Positions 27,419-35,910 of a DNA stretch of 64,000 nt are shown here, one piece after another. The notes beneath the pieces were generated by a model that did no database searches, was not told where the DNA came from, and was given only the letters and a program-made list of their open reading frames with translations. The stretch covers positions 186,001 through 250,000 of the forward strand of contig NZ_JACLQD010000005.1 of assembly GCF_014243445.1 (NCBI RefSeq), given 5' to 3'. Source of the stretch: Paragemmobacter straminiformis (GTDB taxonomy: Bacteria; Pseudomonadota; Alphaproteobacteria; Rhodobacterales; Rhodobacteraceae). Positions within the stretch are counted from its first letter, which is position 1. Each line of letters begins with the position of its first letter. Position numbers and translations under genes: made by a program.

Positions 27419-28330
27419 ATGAAAGCCTTTGCTCCGACCGATCTGGGACGCCCCGTCGAGGCGGTTCTGTGGATGCTGGCGACAGGGCTTTGCTTTGTCG
27501 GCGTCACGGGGGTCGTGCGGCATCTGGGCACCGGGATTCCGGCCGCGCAATCGGCCTTTCTGCGGTTCGGCTGGGGGGTGCTGTTCCTGTTGCCGACCCT
27601 GCTGCCGATGGTGCGCGCGGGGTTTCCGGCGGGGTCGCTGAAACTGTTCGGGGTGCGCGGGCTGTTCCATACGGCGGCGGTGGTGTGCTGGTTCTATGCG
27701 ATGGCGCGCATTCCTGTCGCGGAGGTGACGGCCATCGGCTACCTGAACCCCGTTCTGCTGACAGTCGGGGCGGCGATGATCTTTGGCGAGAAGCTGGCAT
27801 TGCGGCGGGTTCTGGCGGTCTGTGTCGCCCTGATCGGGGCGCTGATCGTGCTGCGGCCCGGATTGCGCGAGGTGACGGGGGGGCATTTGGCGCAGCTTGC
27901 GGCGGCGACCTTCTTTGCGGGAAGTTACCTGATCGCGAAACGGCTGAGCCAGATCGTCTCGGCGGGGACCATCGTGGCGATGATGTCGCTTTCGGTGACG
28001 GTGCTGCTGGCGCCCTTTGCGTGGTGGGTCTGGGTTCCGGTGGACTGGGTGCAGCTGTTGTGGCTGGCGCTGGTCGCGGCCTTTGCCACGGGCGGGCATT
28101 ACTGCATGACGCGGGCCTTCGGGGCGGCCCCCCTTGCGGTGACGCAGCCGGTGACGTTCCTGCAACTTGTCTGGGCCACGCTGCTGGGGGCGCTGGTCTT
28201 TGGCGAAGGGGTGGACCCGATGGTGCTGCTGGGCGGGGCGGTAATCATCGGCGCGATCAGCTACATCACCTGGCGCGAGGCGGTGCTGAAACGCGCGGGC
28301 GTCACCCCGGCCGAGGCCGAAACCATCTGA
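27419..28330 (+). CDS. DMT-superfamily (EamA) transporter
   Basis: 303 residues with ten predicted helices in two EamA repeats (for instance MLATGLCFVGVTGVVRHLG, TAIGYLNPVLLTVGAAMIFGEKL, AQLAAATFFAGSYLIAKRLS and LQLVWATLLGALVFGE). The segment AFLRFGWGVLF resembles the RhaT/YdcZ-like EamA group. Substrate unknown. The ATG at 27419 is 31 bp after the LysE-type gene, so it may be in the same transcript. It ends 129 bp before the RTX gene. Confidence 0.86.
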   Translation: MKAFAPTDLGRPVEAVLWMLATGLCFVGVTGVVRHLGTGIPAAQSAFLRFGWGVLFLLPTLLPMVRAGFPAGSLKLFGVRGLFHTAAVVCWFYAMARIPVAEVTAIGYLNPVLLTVGAAMIFGEKLALRRVLAVCVALIGALIVLRPGLREVTGGHLAQLAAATFFAGSYLIAKRLSQIVSAGTIVAMMSLSVTVLLAPFAWWVWVPVDWVQLLWLALVAAFATGGHYCMTRAFGAAPLAVTQPVTFLQLVWATLLGALVFGEGVDPMVLLGGAVIIGAISYITWREAVLKRAGVTPAEAETI

Positions 28331-28459
28331 CACGTGGCGCAAATGGGGCGCGCTGCGCCAAGGCGCGGCAAGGGCCGCGATTTCGCCATGCTTGCGAAAC
28401 AAGGGCTTAACCCTGTCACGACACCCTGATCGGGCCTACGGGCAAGGGGTGTGTGCGAT

Positions 28460-31400
28460 ATGGAATTCACGAGGGTCGGGGTCGTCTCCGGCGCACGTTT
28501 CGGCGTGCCGCTGGCACAAGCCTCGCTTGTGCCGGAACAGGGTGGGGCGGGGGTGCGGGTGTTCAACCCCGTCGCCGCCGAGACCGTGCGTCTTGGTCTG
28601 TCGGTGTCGGGGCTGGCGGGTGTGACAGGGTTCACGAGCCACGGCACCGCGCGGGTGGCCGTGACGGTGGGCGGCGTTTCGGGAAGCCTTGCGACCGATC
28701 TGGTCGCATCGGCCAAGCTGGCGGCGGGCGTGGCGTTGACGGGGTATCTGACCCCGACGCCGGTGGCATCGCAGGCGGTCGAGGTGATGGCGGTTTCGGC
28801 GGGCGGTGTGGACTATCTGGTCGCCACGCGCCCCGCGGGAACCGGGATCGAGGTGTTCCGCATCGGCGCGGACCAGAGCCTGACCCGCGTGGCGGGTTTT
28901 GCCGATACGGCCGAAACCTCTGTTGCCGCTGTCTCGGCCCTTGCCTTTGCCCAAGCGGGTGGTGTGGCGCTGGTCTTTGCCGGATCGGCTTCCGAGAACG
29001 GGGTGAGCGCCTTTGCGCTGGATGCCGAGGGGGGGCTGGTTCCGGTTGCCACGGCGGGGGCGGCGCAGGGCGTGCCGATGCAGGGGGTGAGCTGTCTGAA
29101 GGTCGTCGAGAGCGGCGGCACAAGCTGGCTGGTCGCAGGGGCGGCGGGATCGTCGAGCCTGACGGTGTTCCGGCTGGAGGCGGGCGGCAGGATGGTGCCA
29201 GTCGATCATGTGGTGGACGATCTGGGCACGCGTTTCGCCGGAGTCGTCGCGCTGGATGCGGTGGCTGTCGGCGGGCGGGTCTTTGTGGTCGCTGCGGGGG
29301 CGGATGACGGCATCAGCCTGCTGACGCTGCTGCCGGATGGCAGGCTGGTGCATCTGGCGAGTCTGGCCGACAGCCTGACGACGGGCTTGGCGAATATCTC
29401 GGACCTGCGGTTGTCGCTGGTGGGCGGGGTGTTGCAGGTGCTGGTCCTGTCGGGGGCCGAGGCGGGGTTGACGCAGCTGTCGGTCGATCTGCGGAACCTT
29501 GGCGCGGTGGGCGAGGCGGGAACCGCGGGCGATGATCTTTTGACCGCGCCCGCAGGTGGCGCCGCTTTGGCGGGCGGGGCGGGGCGCGACATTCTGCTCG
29601 ATGGCGCGGGAAGCGACACCTTGGGCGGGGGCGCGGGGGCGGATGTCTTTGTGCTGGCCGCCGATGGCACGCGCGACGTGATCACGGATTTCGACATTGC
29701 GCAGGACCGGATCGACCTGACGCGGTGGTCGTTCTTTCGCAATGCGGGACAATTGACCATCACCGCGACGGCGACGGGGGCGGTGCTGCGCTTTGGCGAG
29801 GAGGAGCTTGAGCTGCGCAGCATCGACGGTCGGGCGCTGGCCGTGACGGCGCTGCGCGGGCTGGACTACGGGGCGATGACACGGCTTGAGCCTGTGACGC
29901 AAGTCACCCTGCCCCCGCCCGAGCCGCTGACCCTTTCGGGAAGTGCCGCCAATGACACGCTGTCGGGCACGGCCCTTGCCGAGGTGCTGACGGGGTTGGC
30001 GGGGGATGACCTGCTGGTCGGGGGCGGGGGGGCCGATACGCTTTACGGCGGGGCCGGGCTGGATTGGGCCAGCTATGCGGGGCTGGATACGGCGCTGCGG
30101 ATCGACCTGCGGGCCTGGGCCGAGGGGTCGCCAGAGGTGGCGGATGATGTGGTCGAGGGGGTCGAGGGGTTCATCGGCACCGGTCTGGGCGATGCGATGA
30201 CGGGCGGGGCGGGATATGCGCGCTTCGACGGCGGAGCGGGAGAGGATACGCTGGCTGCCGGTGCGGGTGGTGGCGCGCTTTGGGGGGGCGAGGGGGCCGA
30301 CAGCCTGACGGGCGGAGGTGCGGCGGATGCGGCCTATGGCGGCGCGGGGGATGACGCCGCGCTGGGTGGCGAGGGGGCCGACACGCTGGAGGGCGGCGCG
30401 GGAAACGACCGTCTTGCAGGCGGGGCTGGCGCAGACCGGATCGTCGGGGGCGAGGGGGATGATCGGCTGGACGGGGGCGACGGGGTGGATGTCCTGCTTG
30501 ACGGGGCGGGAAACGACACGGTCTTTGGCGGCGCGGGGAACGAGACCGTCACCGCCACGGCGGGGAATGACTGGCTATACGGGGACGAGGGCAATGACAC
30601 GCTGGACGGCGGGATCGGCAATGACCGTCTGTTCGGGGGGCCGGGGGCCGACCGGCTTGTCGGCGGCGCGGGCGACGACTGGTTCGAGGGCGGCGAGGGG
30701 GTGGACCTGTTCTCGGACGGGGCGGGCGACGATACGATCTATGGCGGGGTCGGAAACGAAAGCGTCACGGCAACGGTGGGCAACGACGGGCTATACGGCG
30801 AGGAGGGCAACGACACGCTGGACGGCGGGATCGGCAACGACAGGCTGTCGGGTGGAACCGGCGCGGACTGGCTGATCGGCGGCGAGGGGGACGACTGGCT
30901 TGACGGGGGCGAAGGGGTGGACCGTTTCTCGGACGGGGCGGGGAACGACACGGTTCTGGGCGGTGCGGGGAACGAGAGCATTGCCGCGACGGCGGGAAAT
31001 GACTCTGTCTCGGGCGGAGAGGGCGACGACACGGTTTCGGGCGGCGAGGGGGACGACAGGCTGTCCGGCGATGACGGACGGGACATTCTGGACGCGGGCA
31101 ACGGCAATGACGGGCTGGAAGGCGGGTCGGGCAACGACCTTTTGTCGGGGGGCATGGGCGACGACAGCCTGTGGGGCGACGCGGGCAACGACATTCTGGG
31201 CGGCTTTGGAGGCAACGACCGGCTGGACGGGGGCGCGGGGGACGATGTGCTGAACGCCGGTGCGGGCGACGATGTGCTGACGGGCGGGTCGGGCAATGAC
31301 CGGCTGAGCGCAAGCACGGGGCGCGACACGCTGGCGGGAGGCGAGGGCGACGATCTGCTTTACGGCCTGTTCGGGGACGATGTGCTTGACGGTGGCGCGG

Positions 31401-31711
31401 GCAGCGACCGGCTGGACGGCGGGCGCGGCAAGGACCGGATGACGGGGGGCACGGGGGCGGATCTGTTCCAGTTCACCAGCTATCTGCGCGGCGAGGTGGA
31501 TGTGATCACCGATTTCGAGGACGGGATCGACCGTTTGCGGTTGACGGGTCTTGGCGGCGGCACGGATGCGGCGCGGTTTCGCGGGCTGGTGATCCGCGAT
31601 GTGACGATCGACGGGGTCGACTATGCGCAGATCAGCCGCGGCGGCCATCTGATCTGGCTGGAAGGTGTCGATGCCGCCGACCTGACCGCATCGGATTTCC
31701 TGTTCGTCTAG
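28460..31711 (+). CDS. RTX (hemolysin-type Ca2+-binding) secreted protein with beta-propeller-like N-terminus
   Basis: 1083 residues. The first about 345 residues repeat the pattern of a bladed propeller, with phrases such as VAVSALAFAQAGG and SLLTLLPDGRLVHLA at regular spacing. A first RTX pair lies near residue 370 (GGAGRDILLDGAGSDTLGGG) with VITDFDIAQDRIDL, which caps an RTX module. From about residue 510 there is a long block of GGxGxDxLx nonapeptides, and from residue 675 a 72-residue super-repeat. It ends with a C-terminal module containing VDVITDFEDGIDRLRL and a hydrophobic tail (ASDFLFV), typical of type I secretion signals. Ca2+ would fold it outside the cell. The start is ATG 28460, preceded by CAAGGGG. 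No hlyBD-type transporter genes are nearby. Confidence 0.9.
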   Translation: MEFTRVGVVSGARFGVPLAQASLVPEQGGAGVRVFNPVAAETVRLGLSVSGLAGVTGFTSHGTARVAVTVGGVSGSLATDLVASAKLAAGVALTGYLTPTPVASQAVEVMAVSAGGVDYLVATRPAGTGIEVFRIGADQSLTRVAGFADTAETSVAAVSALAFAQAGGVALVFAGSASENGVSAFALDAEGGLVPVATAGAAQGVPMQGVSCLKVVESGGTSWLVAGAAGSSSLTVFRLEAGGRMVPVDHVVDDLGTRFAGVVALDAVAVGGRVFVVAAGADDGISLLTLLPDGRLVHLASLADSLTTGLANISDLRLSLVGGVLQVLVLSGAEAGLTQLSVDLRNLGAVGEAGTAGDDLLTAPAGGAALAGGAGRDILLDGAGSDTLGGGAGADVFVLAADGTRDVITDFDIAQDRIDLTRWSFFRNAGQLTITATATGAVLRFGEEELELRSIDGRALAVTALRGLDYGAMTRLEPVTQVTLPPPEPLTLSGSAANDTLSGTALAEVLTGLAGDDLLVGGGGADTLYGGAGLDWASYAGLDTALRIDLRAWAEGSPEVADDVVEGVEGFIGTGLGDAMTGGAGYARFDGGAGEDTLAAGAGGGALWGGEGADSLTGGGAADAAYGGAGDDAALGGEGADTLEGGAGNDRLAGGAGADRIVGGEGDDRLDGGDGVDVLLDGAGNDTVFGGAGNETVTATAGNDWLYGDEGNDTLDGGIGNDRLFGGPGADRLVGGAGDDWFEGGEGVDLFSDGAGDDTIYGGVGNESVTATVGNDGLYGEEGNDTLDGGIGNDRLSGGTGADWLIGGEGDDWLDGGEGVDRFSDGAGNDTVLGGAGNESIAATAGNDSVSGGEGDDTVSGGEGDDRLSGDDGRDILDAGNGNDGLEGGSGNDLLSGGMGDDSLWGDAGNDILGGFGGNDRLDGGAGDDVLNAGAGDDVLTGGSGNDRLSASTGRDTLAGGEGDDLLYGLFGDDVLDGGAGSDRLDGGRGKDRMTGGTGADLFQFTSYLRGEVDVITDFEDGIDRLRLTGLGGGTDAARFRGLVIRDVTIDGVDYAQISRGGHLIWLEGVDAADLTASDFLFV
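30482..30913 (+). repeat. Two 216-bp units of the RTX super-repeat
   Basis: Units 30482-30697 and 30698-30913 each encode 72 residues (8 nonapeptides), starting GVDVLLDGAGN and GVDLFSDGAGD. The protein similarity is high throughout, including an unusual non-RTX phrase (VTATAGNDWLY / VTATVGNDGLY). A partial third unit starts at 30914 (GVDRFSDGAGN). This indicates block duplication rather than independent nonapeptide growth. Confidence 0.85.
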
Positions 31712-31715
31712 GCCC

Positions 31716-33020
31716 CTAGCGGCCGACTCCGGCATAGGCGGTGAAGCCCGCGGCGGCGACGTCGTCGCGGTTGTAGATGTTGCGCAGGTCGGCCATGCGC
31801 GGGGTCGCCATCTTGCCGGCGAGTTTCGCAAGGTCGAGGGCGCGGAATTCGTTCCACTCGGTCAGGATGACCACGATGTCGGCCCCTTGGGACGCCTGAT
31901 AGGCGTTTTCGCACCATGTCACGCCGGGGAGAAGGGCCTCGCCCTCGCGCTGGCCTTCGGGGTCGGTGACGCGGACGCGCGCGCCGTTGCCGACAAGAGC
32001 GGGCACGATGGTAAGCGAGGGGGCGTCGCGCATGTCGTCGGTGTTGGGTTTGAAGGTGACGCCGAGGATGGCGACGGTCTTGCCGTTGACCGTGCCGCCG
32101 CAGAGGTCGACGATCTTTTCGACCATGCGGGCTTTGACCTCTTCGTTGACGCGGATCACGGTTTCGGTGATCTGCATGGGAACGGCGTGGTCCTGCCCGA
32201 TGCGGGCGAGTGCCTTGGTGTCCTTGGGAAAGCACGATCCGCCATAGCCGGGGCCTGCGTGCAGGAACTTGTTGCCGATGCGGCCATCGAGGCCGATGCC
32301 CTTGGACACGGCCTTGATGTCGGCCCCGACGCGTTCGCACAGGGCGGCGATCTCGTTGATGAAGGTGATCTTCGTCGCGAGGAAGGCATTGGCGGCGTAT
32401 TTGATCATCTCGGCCGACTCGAGGCCGGTGAAGACGATGGGAAATTCGCGCAGGAAGAGCGGGCGGTAGATGTCGGACATGACCTTTTTCGCGCGGTCGC
32501 TTTCGACGCCGACGACCACGCGGTCGGGGCGCATGAAATCGTCGATGGCCGCCCCTTCGCGCAGGAATTCGGGGTTCGAGGCCACATCGAAGGTGGCGGC
32601 GGGGTTGGCGGCGGCGACGGCCTCGGCCACCTTGCGGTTGGTGCCGACGGGGACGGTGGATTTGGTGACGACCACGGCGTAGCCGGTGAGTGCTGCGCCG
32701 ATCTCGGCGGCGGCGGCCATGACATAGGTCAGGTCGGCATGGCCGTCACCGCGCCGTGTGGGCGTGCCCACGGCGATGAATACGGCATCGGCGCCCGCGA
32801 CGGCTTCGGCCAGATCGAGGGTGAAGGACAGGCGGCCTGCGGCCACGTTCTTGGCCATGAGGTCCTGAAGGCCGGGTTCGAAGATCGGCACCTCGCCCGC
32901 GCGGAGGCGGTCGATCTTGCCGGGGTCCTTGTCGACGCAGATGACGTCATGACCGAAGTCCGAGAAGCAGACACCCGAAACGAGGCCGACATAGCCTGTT
33001 CCGATCATTGCGATTTTCAT
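31716..33020 (-). CDS. ugd: UDP-glucose 6-dehydrogenase
   Basis: 434 residues; oxidises UDP-glucose twice with NAD+ to UDP-glucuronate, a precursor for capsule or LPS sugars. Seen: the Rossmann start MKIAMIGTGYVGLVSG, the active-site AGPGYGGSCFPKDTKA (catalytic Cys), ATKITFINEIAALCERVGAD and the C-terminal ILGVTFKPNTDDMRDAPS. Length and motifs are standard. Ends 4 bp from the RTX gene in convergent orientation. The neighbours DUF2793 gene and galE place it in a nucleotide-sugar/surface context, and the capsule genes at 10-15 kb could use its product. Confidence 0.95.
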   Translation of the reverse strand: MKIAMIGTGYVGLVSGVCFSDFGHDVICVDKDPGKIDRLRAGEVPIFEPGLQDLMAKNVAAGRLSFTLDLAEAVAGADAVFIAVGTPTRRGDGHADLTYVMAAAAEIGAALTGYAVVVTKSTVPVGTNRKVAEAVAAANPAATFDVASNPEFLREGAAIDDFMRPDRVVVGVESDRAKKVMSDIYRPLFLREFPIVFTGLESAEMIKYAANAFLATKITFINEIAALCERVGADIKAVSKGIGLDGRIGNKFLHAGPGYGGSCFPKDTKALARIGQDHAVPMQITETVIRVNEEVKARMVEKIVDLCGGTVNGKTVAILGVTFKPNTDDMRDAPSLTIVPALVGNGARVRVTDPEGQREGEALLPGVTWCENAYQASQGADIVVILTEWNEFRALDLAKLAGKMATPRMADLRNIYNRDDVAAAGFTAYAGVGR

Positions 33021-33217
33021 GGGGATTCACCAAGCGCCAGAGATTGGCCTTGGTGTAAGGGCAAGGTCGCCCCGCTGTCAAACGGGGCGAGGCGCAAATG
33101 CCGCCCCGAGGCGCAATCGCGGTGCCGGGCGCAGGATTTGGGCGGATTGCCGAGGATTGCCGACAATTCGCGCGCCCCTGTCATGCACCCGTGCCATGCG
33201 GGCACAGGAACAGGACA

Positions 33218-33250
33218 CCGGAAAGGGGACGCCGGAAAGGGGACGCCGGA
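33218..33250. repeat. Short direct repeat between ugd and the DUF2793 gene
   Basis: The 14-mer ccggaaaggggacg occurs twice in tandem with a third partial copy, inside the 253-bp gap 33021-33273 between two minus-strand genes. Otherwise no feature is seen in this gap. Confidence 0.5.
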
Positions 33251-33273
33251 GCGGCGGACGGGCAAGGGAGCCG

Positions 33274-34683
33274 TCACGCCCATCGGCCGACCGCCATGAC
33301 ATGGGCGTTCACCGAGGACGGCAGGCTGATCGCCGCACAACCGCGCAACGAGGCTGCGGTCGCCGTGGGGGTCGATGCCGTGAGCCATGCGCTGGTGCTG
33401 GCCGTAAGGCCCGAGACGACCGGCACGACCGCGAAGGGCGCGGGGAAGGTCCATGTGATCGCGGCAGAGCCCTGAAACAGGCTGCCGACGGCCGTGTTCA
33501 GCGCGCCGAGGGCGAGGATATGGGTGCAGATCTGGGTGCCGTCGGCGAAGCGGACGAATTCGCCTTGGGTGCCGGTGCCGCGCTGGATCACCGAGCCGGT
33601 CGGAAGGCCCGAGGTCATGGCGACGGTTCCGGTGAGCGGGATTGCGCGGGACCATGCGCTCCACCCCGCGCCGGTATTGCGGCGGGTCCATTCGGTGGCG
33701 GTGTCCGATTGCAGCCAGCGTTGCAGGATGGTGCCGGCGTCGGGGCGCTGCACGGTCAGCAGGCCGTTGCGCAGCGCCGCGTTCGAGGCGGCGGGGGGCC
33801 ATGTGCCGGTGGTCAGGGTGTCGGCGGTGCGCCAGTCGCCCGCAAGCGTGCCGGTCGCGTCGAGGCTGGGCAAGAGCGGCGCGGCCGCAGCGCCGAGGCC
33901 GAAGGCGCCCGTCGTCAGCAGGCGGCCTGCCGTTCCGTCCTGTGGGGTCGCCTGAAGGGCCGTGCCGGTGACGGGGCCGCCAAGGGTGACCGGACCTGCG
34001 AGGATGACCGGGCCTGCGAGCGTGGCCTCGCCCGCAACGGTCATTCCCTGCGGCAAAGAGGGGCGGCCCGTCGCGTCGACCGTCAGCGCGGTGGTAAAGG
34101 TGGATCCGTCGGGGCTGACCTTGACCGAAAGCTCGTTCGATCCGGCAAGCCCGATTTCGGCACGCCCCGAATAGCCGCTTTGCCACAGGATCGAGGCGGT
34201 GTCGGCAGCCGTGGCCTTGTTCAGCACCATGCGGTGGTCGGTCCCCGCATGGGTGAAGAGGCTGGCCGGAGAGACCACGGCCAGACGGTTGGTGGCATCG
34301 GGCGTGGTTCCGATGCCAAGGCGGGGCGTGGTTTCGCTGGCGGTGTCGGCGACATCCCAGATACCGCCCCTGCGGACGAGGGTGATGTTCTCGTCGGTGA
34401 CGCGGGCGGTCCAGCCGTCGCGCGGTTGGAGGAAAACCCAGATGCCGCCCCAGAAGGCCGCGATGCGACCCGCCTGACCGGACCATGCGCCCGTGGGGCT
34501 TGCCGCGACGATGTAGCGGTCGCCTTCGGCAGGTGTGGCGGGCGGGGCGGCAAGGTCGCGGTCGAGGACGGCGAGTTGCACGAGGATGTCGAGCAGGCGC
34601 AACGCCTCGTTATGGGTGACGTGTTTCTGGGCCTGCGCGGGCAGGATCAGGGGTAGGCCAAGGATCGGGGTATCGTCGGGCAT
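33274..34683 (-). CDS. DUF2793 protein, phage/GTA tail-fibre-like
   Basis: 469 residues. The N-terminus (LGLPLILPAQAQKHVTHNEALRLLDIL) is the DUF2793 signature found on phage and gene-transfer-agent fibre proteins. A globular middle segment is rich in TLAGPVILAGPVTLGGPVT-type beta repeats, and a C-terminal receptor-binding-like half reads WTRRNTGAGWSAWSRAIPLTG, a pattern shared with tail-fibre proteins. It has no signal peptide. In Rhodobacter capsulatus a DUF2793-type gene outside the main GTA cluster is reported as a tail-fibre component; I recall this but cannot check it here. No phage structural genes surround it: it sits alone between ugd and galE. Confidence 0.72.
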   Translation of the reverse strand: MPDDTPILGLPLILPAQAQKHVTHNEALRLLDILVQLAVLDRDLAAPPATPAEGDRYIVAASPTGAWSGQAGRIAAFWGGIWVFLQPRDGWTARVTDENITLVRRGGIWDVADTASETTPRLGIGTTPDATNRLAVVSPASLFTHAGTDHRMVLNKATAADTASILWQSGYSGRAEIGLAGSNELSVKVSPDGSTFTTALTVDATGRPSLPQGMTVAGEATLAGPVILAGPVTLGGPVTGTALQATPQDGTAGRLLTTGAFGLGAAAAPLLPSLDATGTLAGDWRTADTLTTGTWPPAASNAALRNGLLTVQRPDAGTILQRWLQSDTATEWTRRNTGAGWSAWSRAIPLTGTVAMTSGLPTGSVIQRGTGTQGEFVRFADGTQICTHILALGALNTAVGSLFQGSAAITWTFPAPFAVVPVVSGLTASTSAWLTASTPTATAASLRGCAAISLPSSVNAHVMAVGRWA

Positions 34684-34829
34684 CGCCGCCTCTCGCTGCT
34701 GTGTGGGTTCGGGGCAGGGTAGGGGGCTTTGGTCAGCGCGGGGTTTAGGCAGCGTACGGTGGTGTTGCGGCCTCTCGCCTTTGCGGGGGCGGGGCGCTAG
34801 GCTTTGCGCGATTGGAACAGGAGTGGCCG

Positions 34830-35807
34830 GTGCCGGAACATGTGTTGGTGACGGGGGGCGCGGGATATATCGGCGCCCATGCCTGCAAGGCGCTTGCGGC
34901 GGCGGGATATGTGCCGGTCGCCTTTGACAACCTGTCGACGGGATGGGAGGCGGCGGTGCGCTACGGGCCGCTTGCGCGCGGCGATCTGATGGACCGCGCC
35001 AGCATAGATGCGGCCTTGGCGCAGTGGAAACCGGTGGCGGTGATGCATTTCGCGGCGCTGTCGCTGGTGGGCGAGTCGATGAAGGATCCGGGGCTTTACT
35101 GGCGGGTCAATGTGGGCGGGGCGCTGAACCTGATCGAGGCGACGATTGCCGCGGGGATCGGGGATTTCGTCTTTTCCTCGACCTGTGCCACCTATGGCGA
35201 TCAGGACGGGGTGGTGCTGGACGAGGACACGGCCCAGCGCCCGATCAACGCCTATGGCGCGTCGAAGCTGGCGATCGAGCAGATGCTGGGGAATTTCCGC
35301 GAGAGCCACGGGTTGCGGACGGTGATCTTTCGCTATTTCAACGTGGCGGGGGCGGATCCGGCAGGGGAGCTGGGCGAACACCATGACCCCGAGACGCATC
35401 TCATTCCGGTGATGCTGGACGCGATCGGGGGCAAGCGCGGGGCGCTGACGGTGTTCGGATCGGATTATCCGACGGCGGATGGCACCTGCGTGCGCGACTA
35501 TGTGCATGTGACCGATCTGGCCGATGCCCATGTGCGGGGCTTGCGCTGGTTGCAGGCGGGGCATGGCAGCCGCGTCTTTTGTCTGGGCACGGGGCAGGGC
35601 TATTCGGTGCGCGAGGTGCTGGACCATGCCCGCGTGGTGACGAACCGCGCGGTGCCCGTGGTCGAGGGTGCGCGGCGGGCCGGGGATGCGGCCAAGCTGG
35701 TCTGCGGGTCGGCGCGGGCAGTGACCGAGCTGGGTTGGCAGCCCGAGCGCGGCCTGGGCGAGATGATCCGCGATGCGTGGCGCTGGTCGCAAAACCCGCT
35801 TTACTGA
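34830..35807 (+). CDS. galE: UDP-glucose 4-epimerase
   Basis: A 325-residue extended SDR converting UDP-glucose and UDP-galactose. It has TGGAGYIGAHACKAL at the N-terminus, the catalytic S-S-T in DFVFSSTCATYGD, the YxxxK pair in INAYGASKLAIE, and a fold-typical FRYFNVAGADPAGELGE loop; the length (about 325) is typical. The start is taken as GTG 34830 because AGGAG lies 6 nt upstream; TTG 34812 is the alternative. It would serve capsule or LPS precursor supply alongside ugd. A terminator-like hairpin lies 9 bp after the stop. Divergent from the DUF2793 gene with a 146-bp gap. Confidence 0.93.
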   Translation: MPEHVLVTGGAGYIGAHACKALAAAGYVPVAFDNLSTGWEAAVRYGPLARGDLMDRASIDAALAQWKPVAVMHFAALSLVGESMKDPGLYWRVNVGGALNLIEATIAAGIGDFVFSSTCATYGDQDGVVLDEDTAQRPINAYGASKLAIEQMLGNFRESHGLRTVIFRYFNVAGADPAGELGEHHDPETHLIPVMLDAIGGKRGALTVFGSDYPTADGTCVRDYVHVTDLADAHVRGLRWLQAGHGSRVFCLGTGQGYSVREVLDHARVVTNRAVPVVEGARRAGDAAKLVCGSARAVTELGWQPERGLGEMIRDAWRWSQNPLY

Positions 35808-35815
35808 GAGGCGGG

Positions 35816-35836
35816 CGATTTTTCTGCGAAAAATCG
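35816..35836. terminator. Hairpin after galE, probable bidirectional terminator
   Basis: A perfect 9-bp stem (cgatttttc / gaaaaatcg, loop tgc) follows galE by 8 bp and precedes the convergent iron alcohol dehydrogenase. T- and A-rich stem sides make it plausible for both strands. The following stretch to about 35895 contains gcgcatgagtatttgggcaag, a fragment reminiscent of the left half of the nested intergenic element. Confidence 0.65.
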
Positions 35837-35910
35837 GGGCCGCCGTCCTGACACCTGCGCGCCCCGTGGCTGCGCGCGCATGAGTATTTGGGCAAGGCTG
35901 AAGGGGTGGG

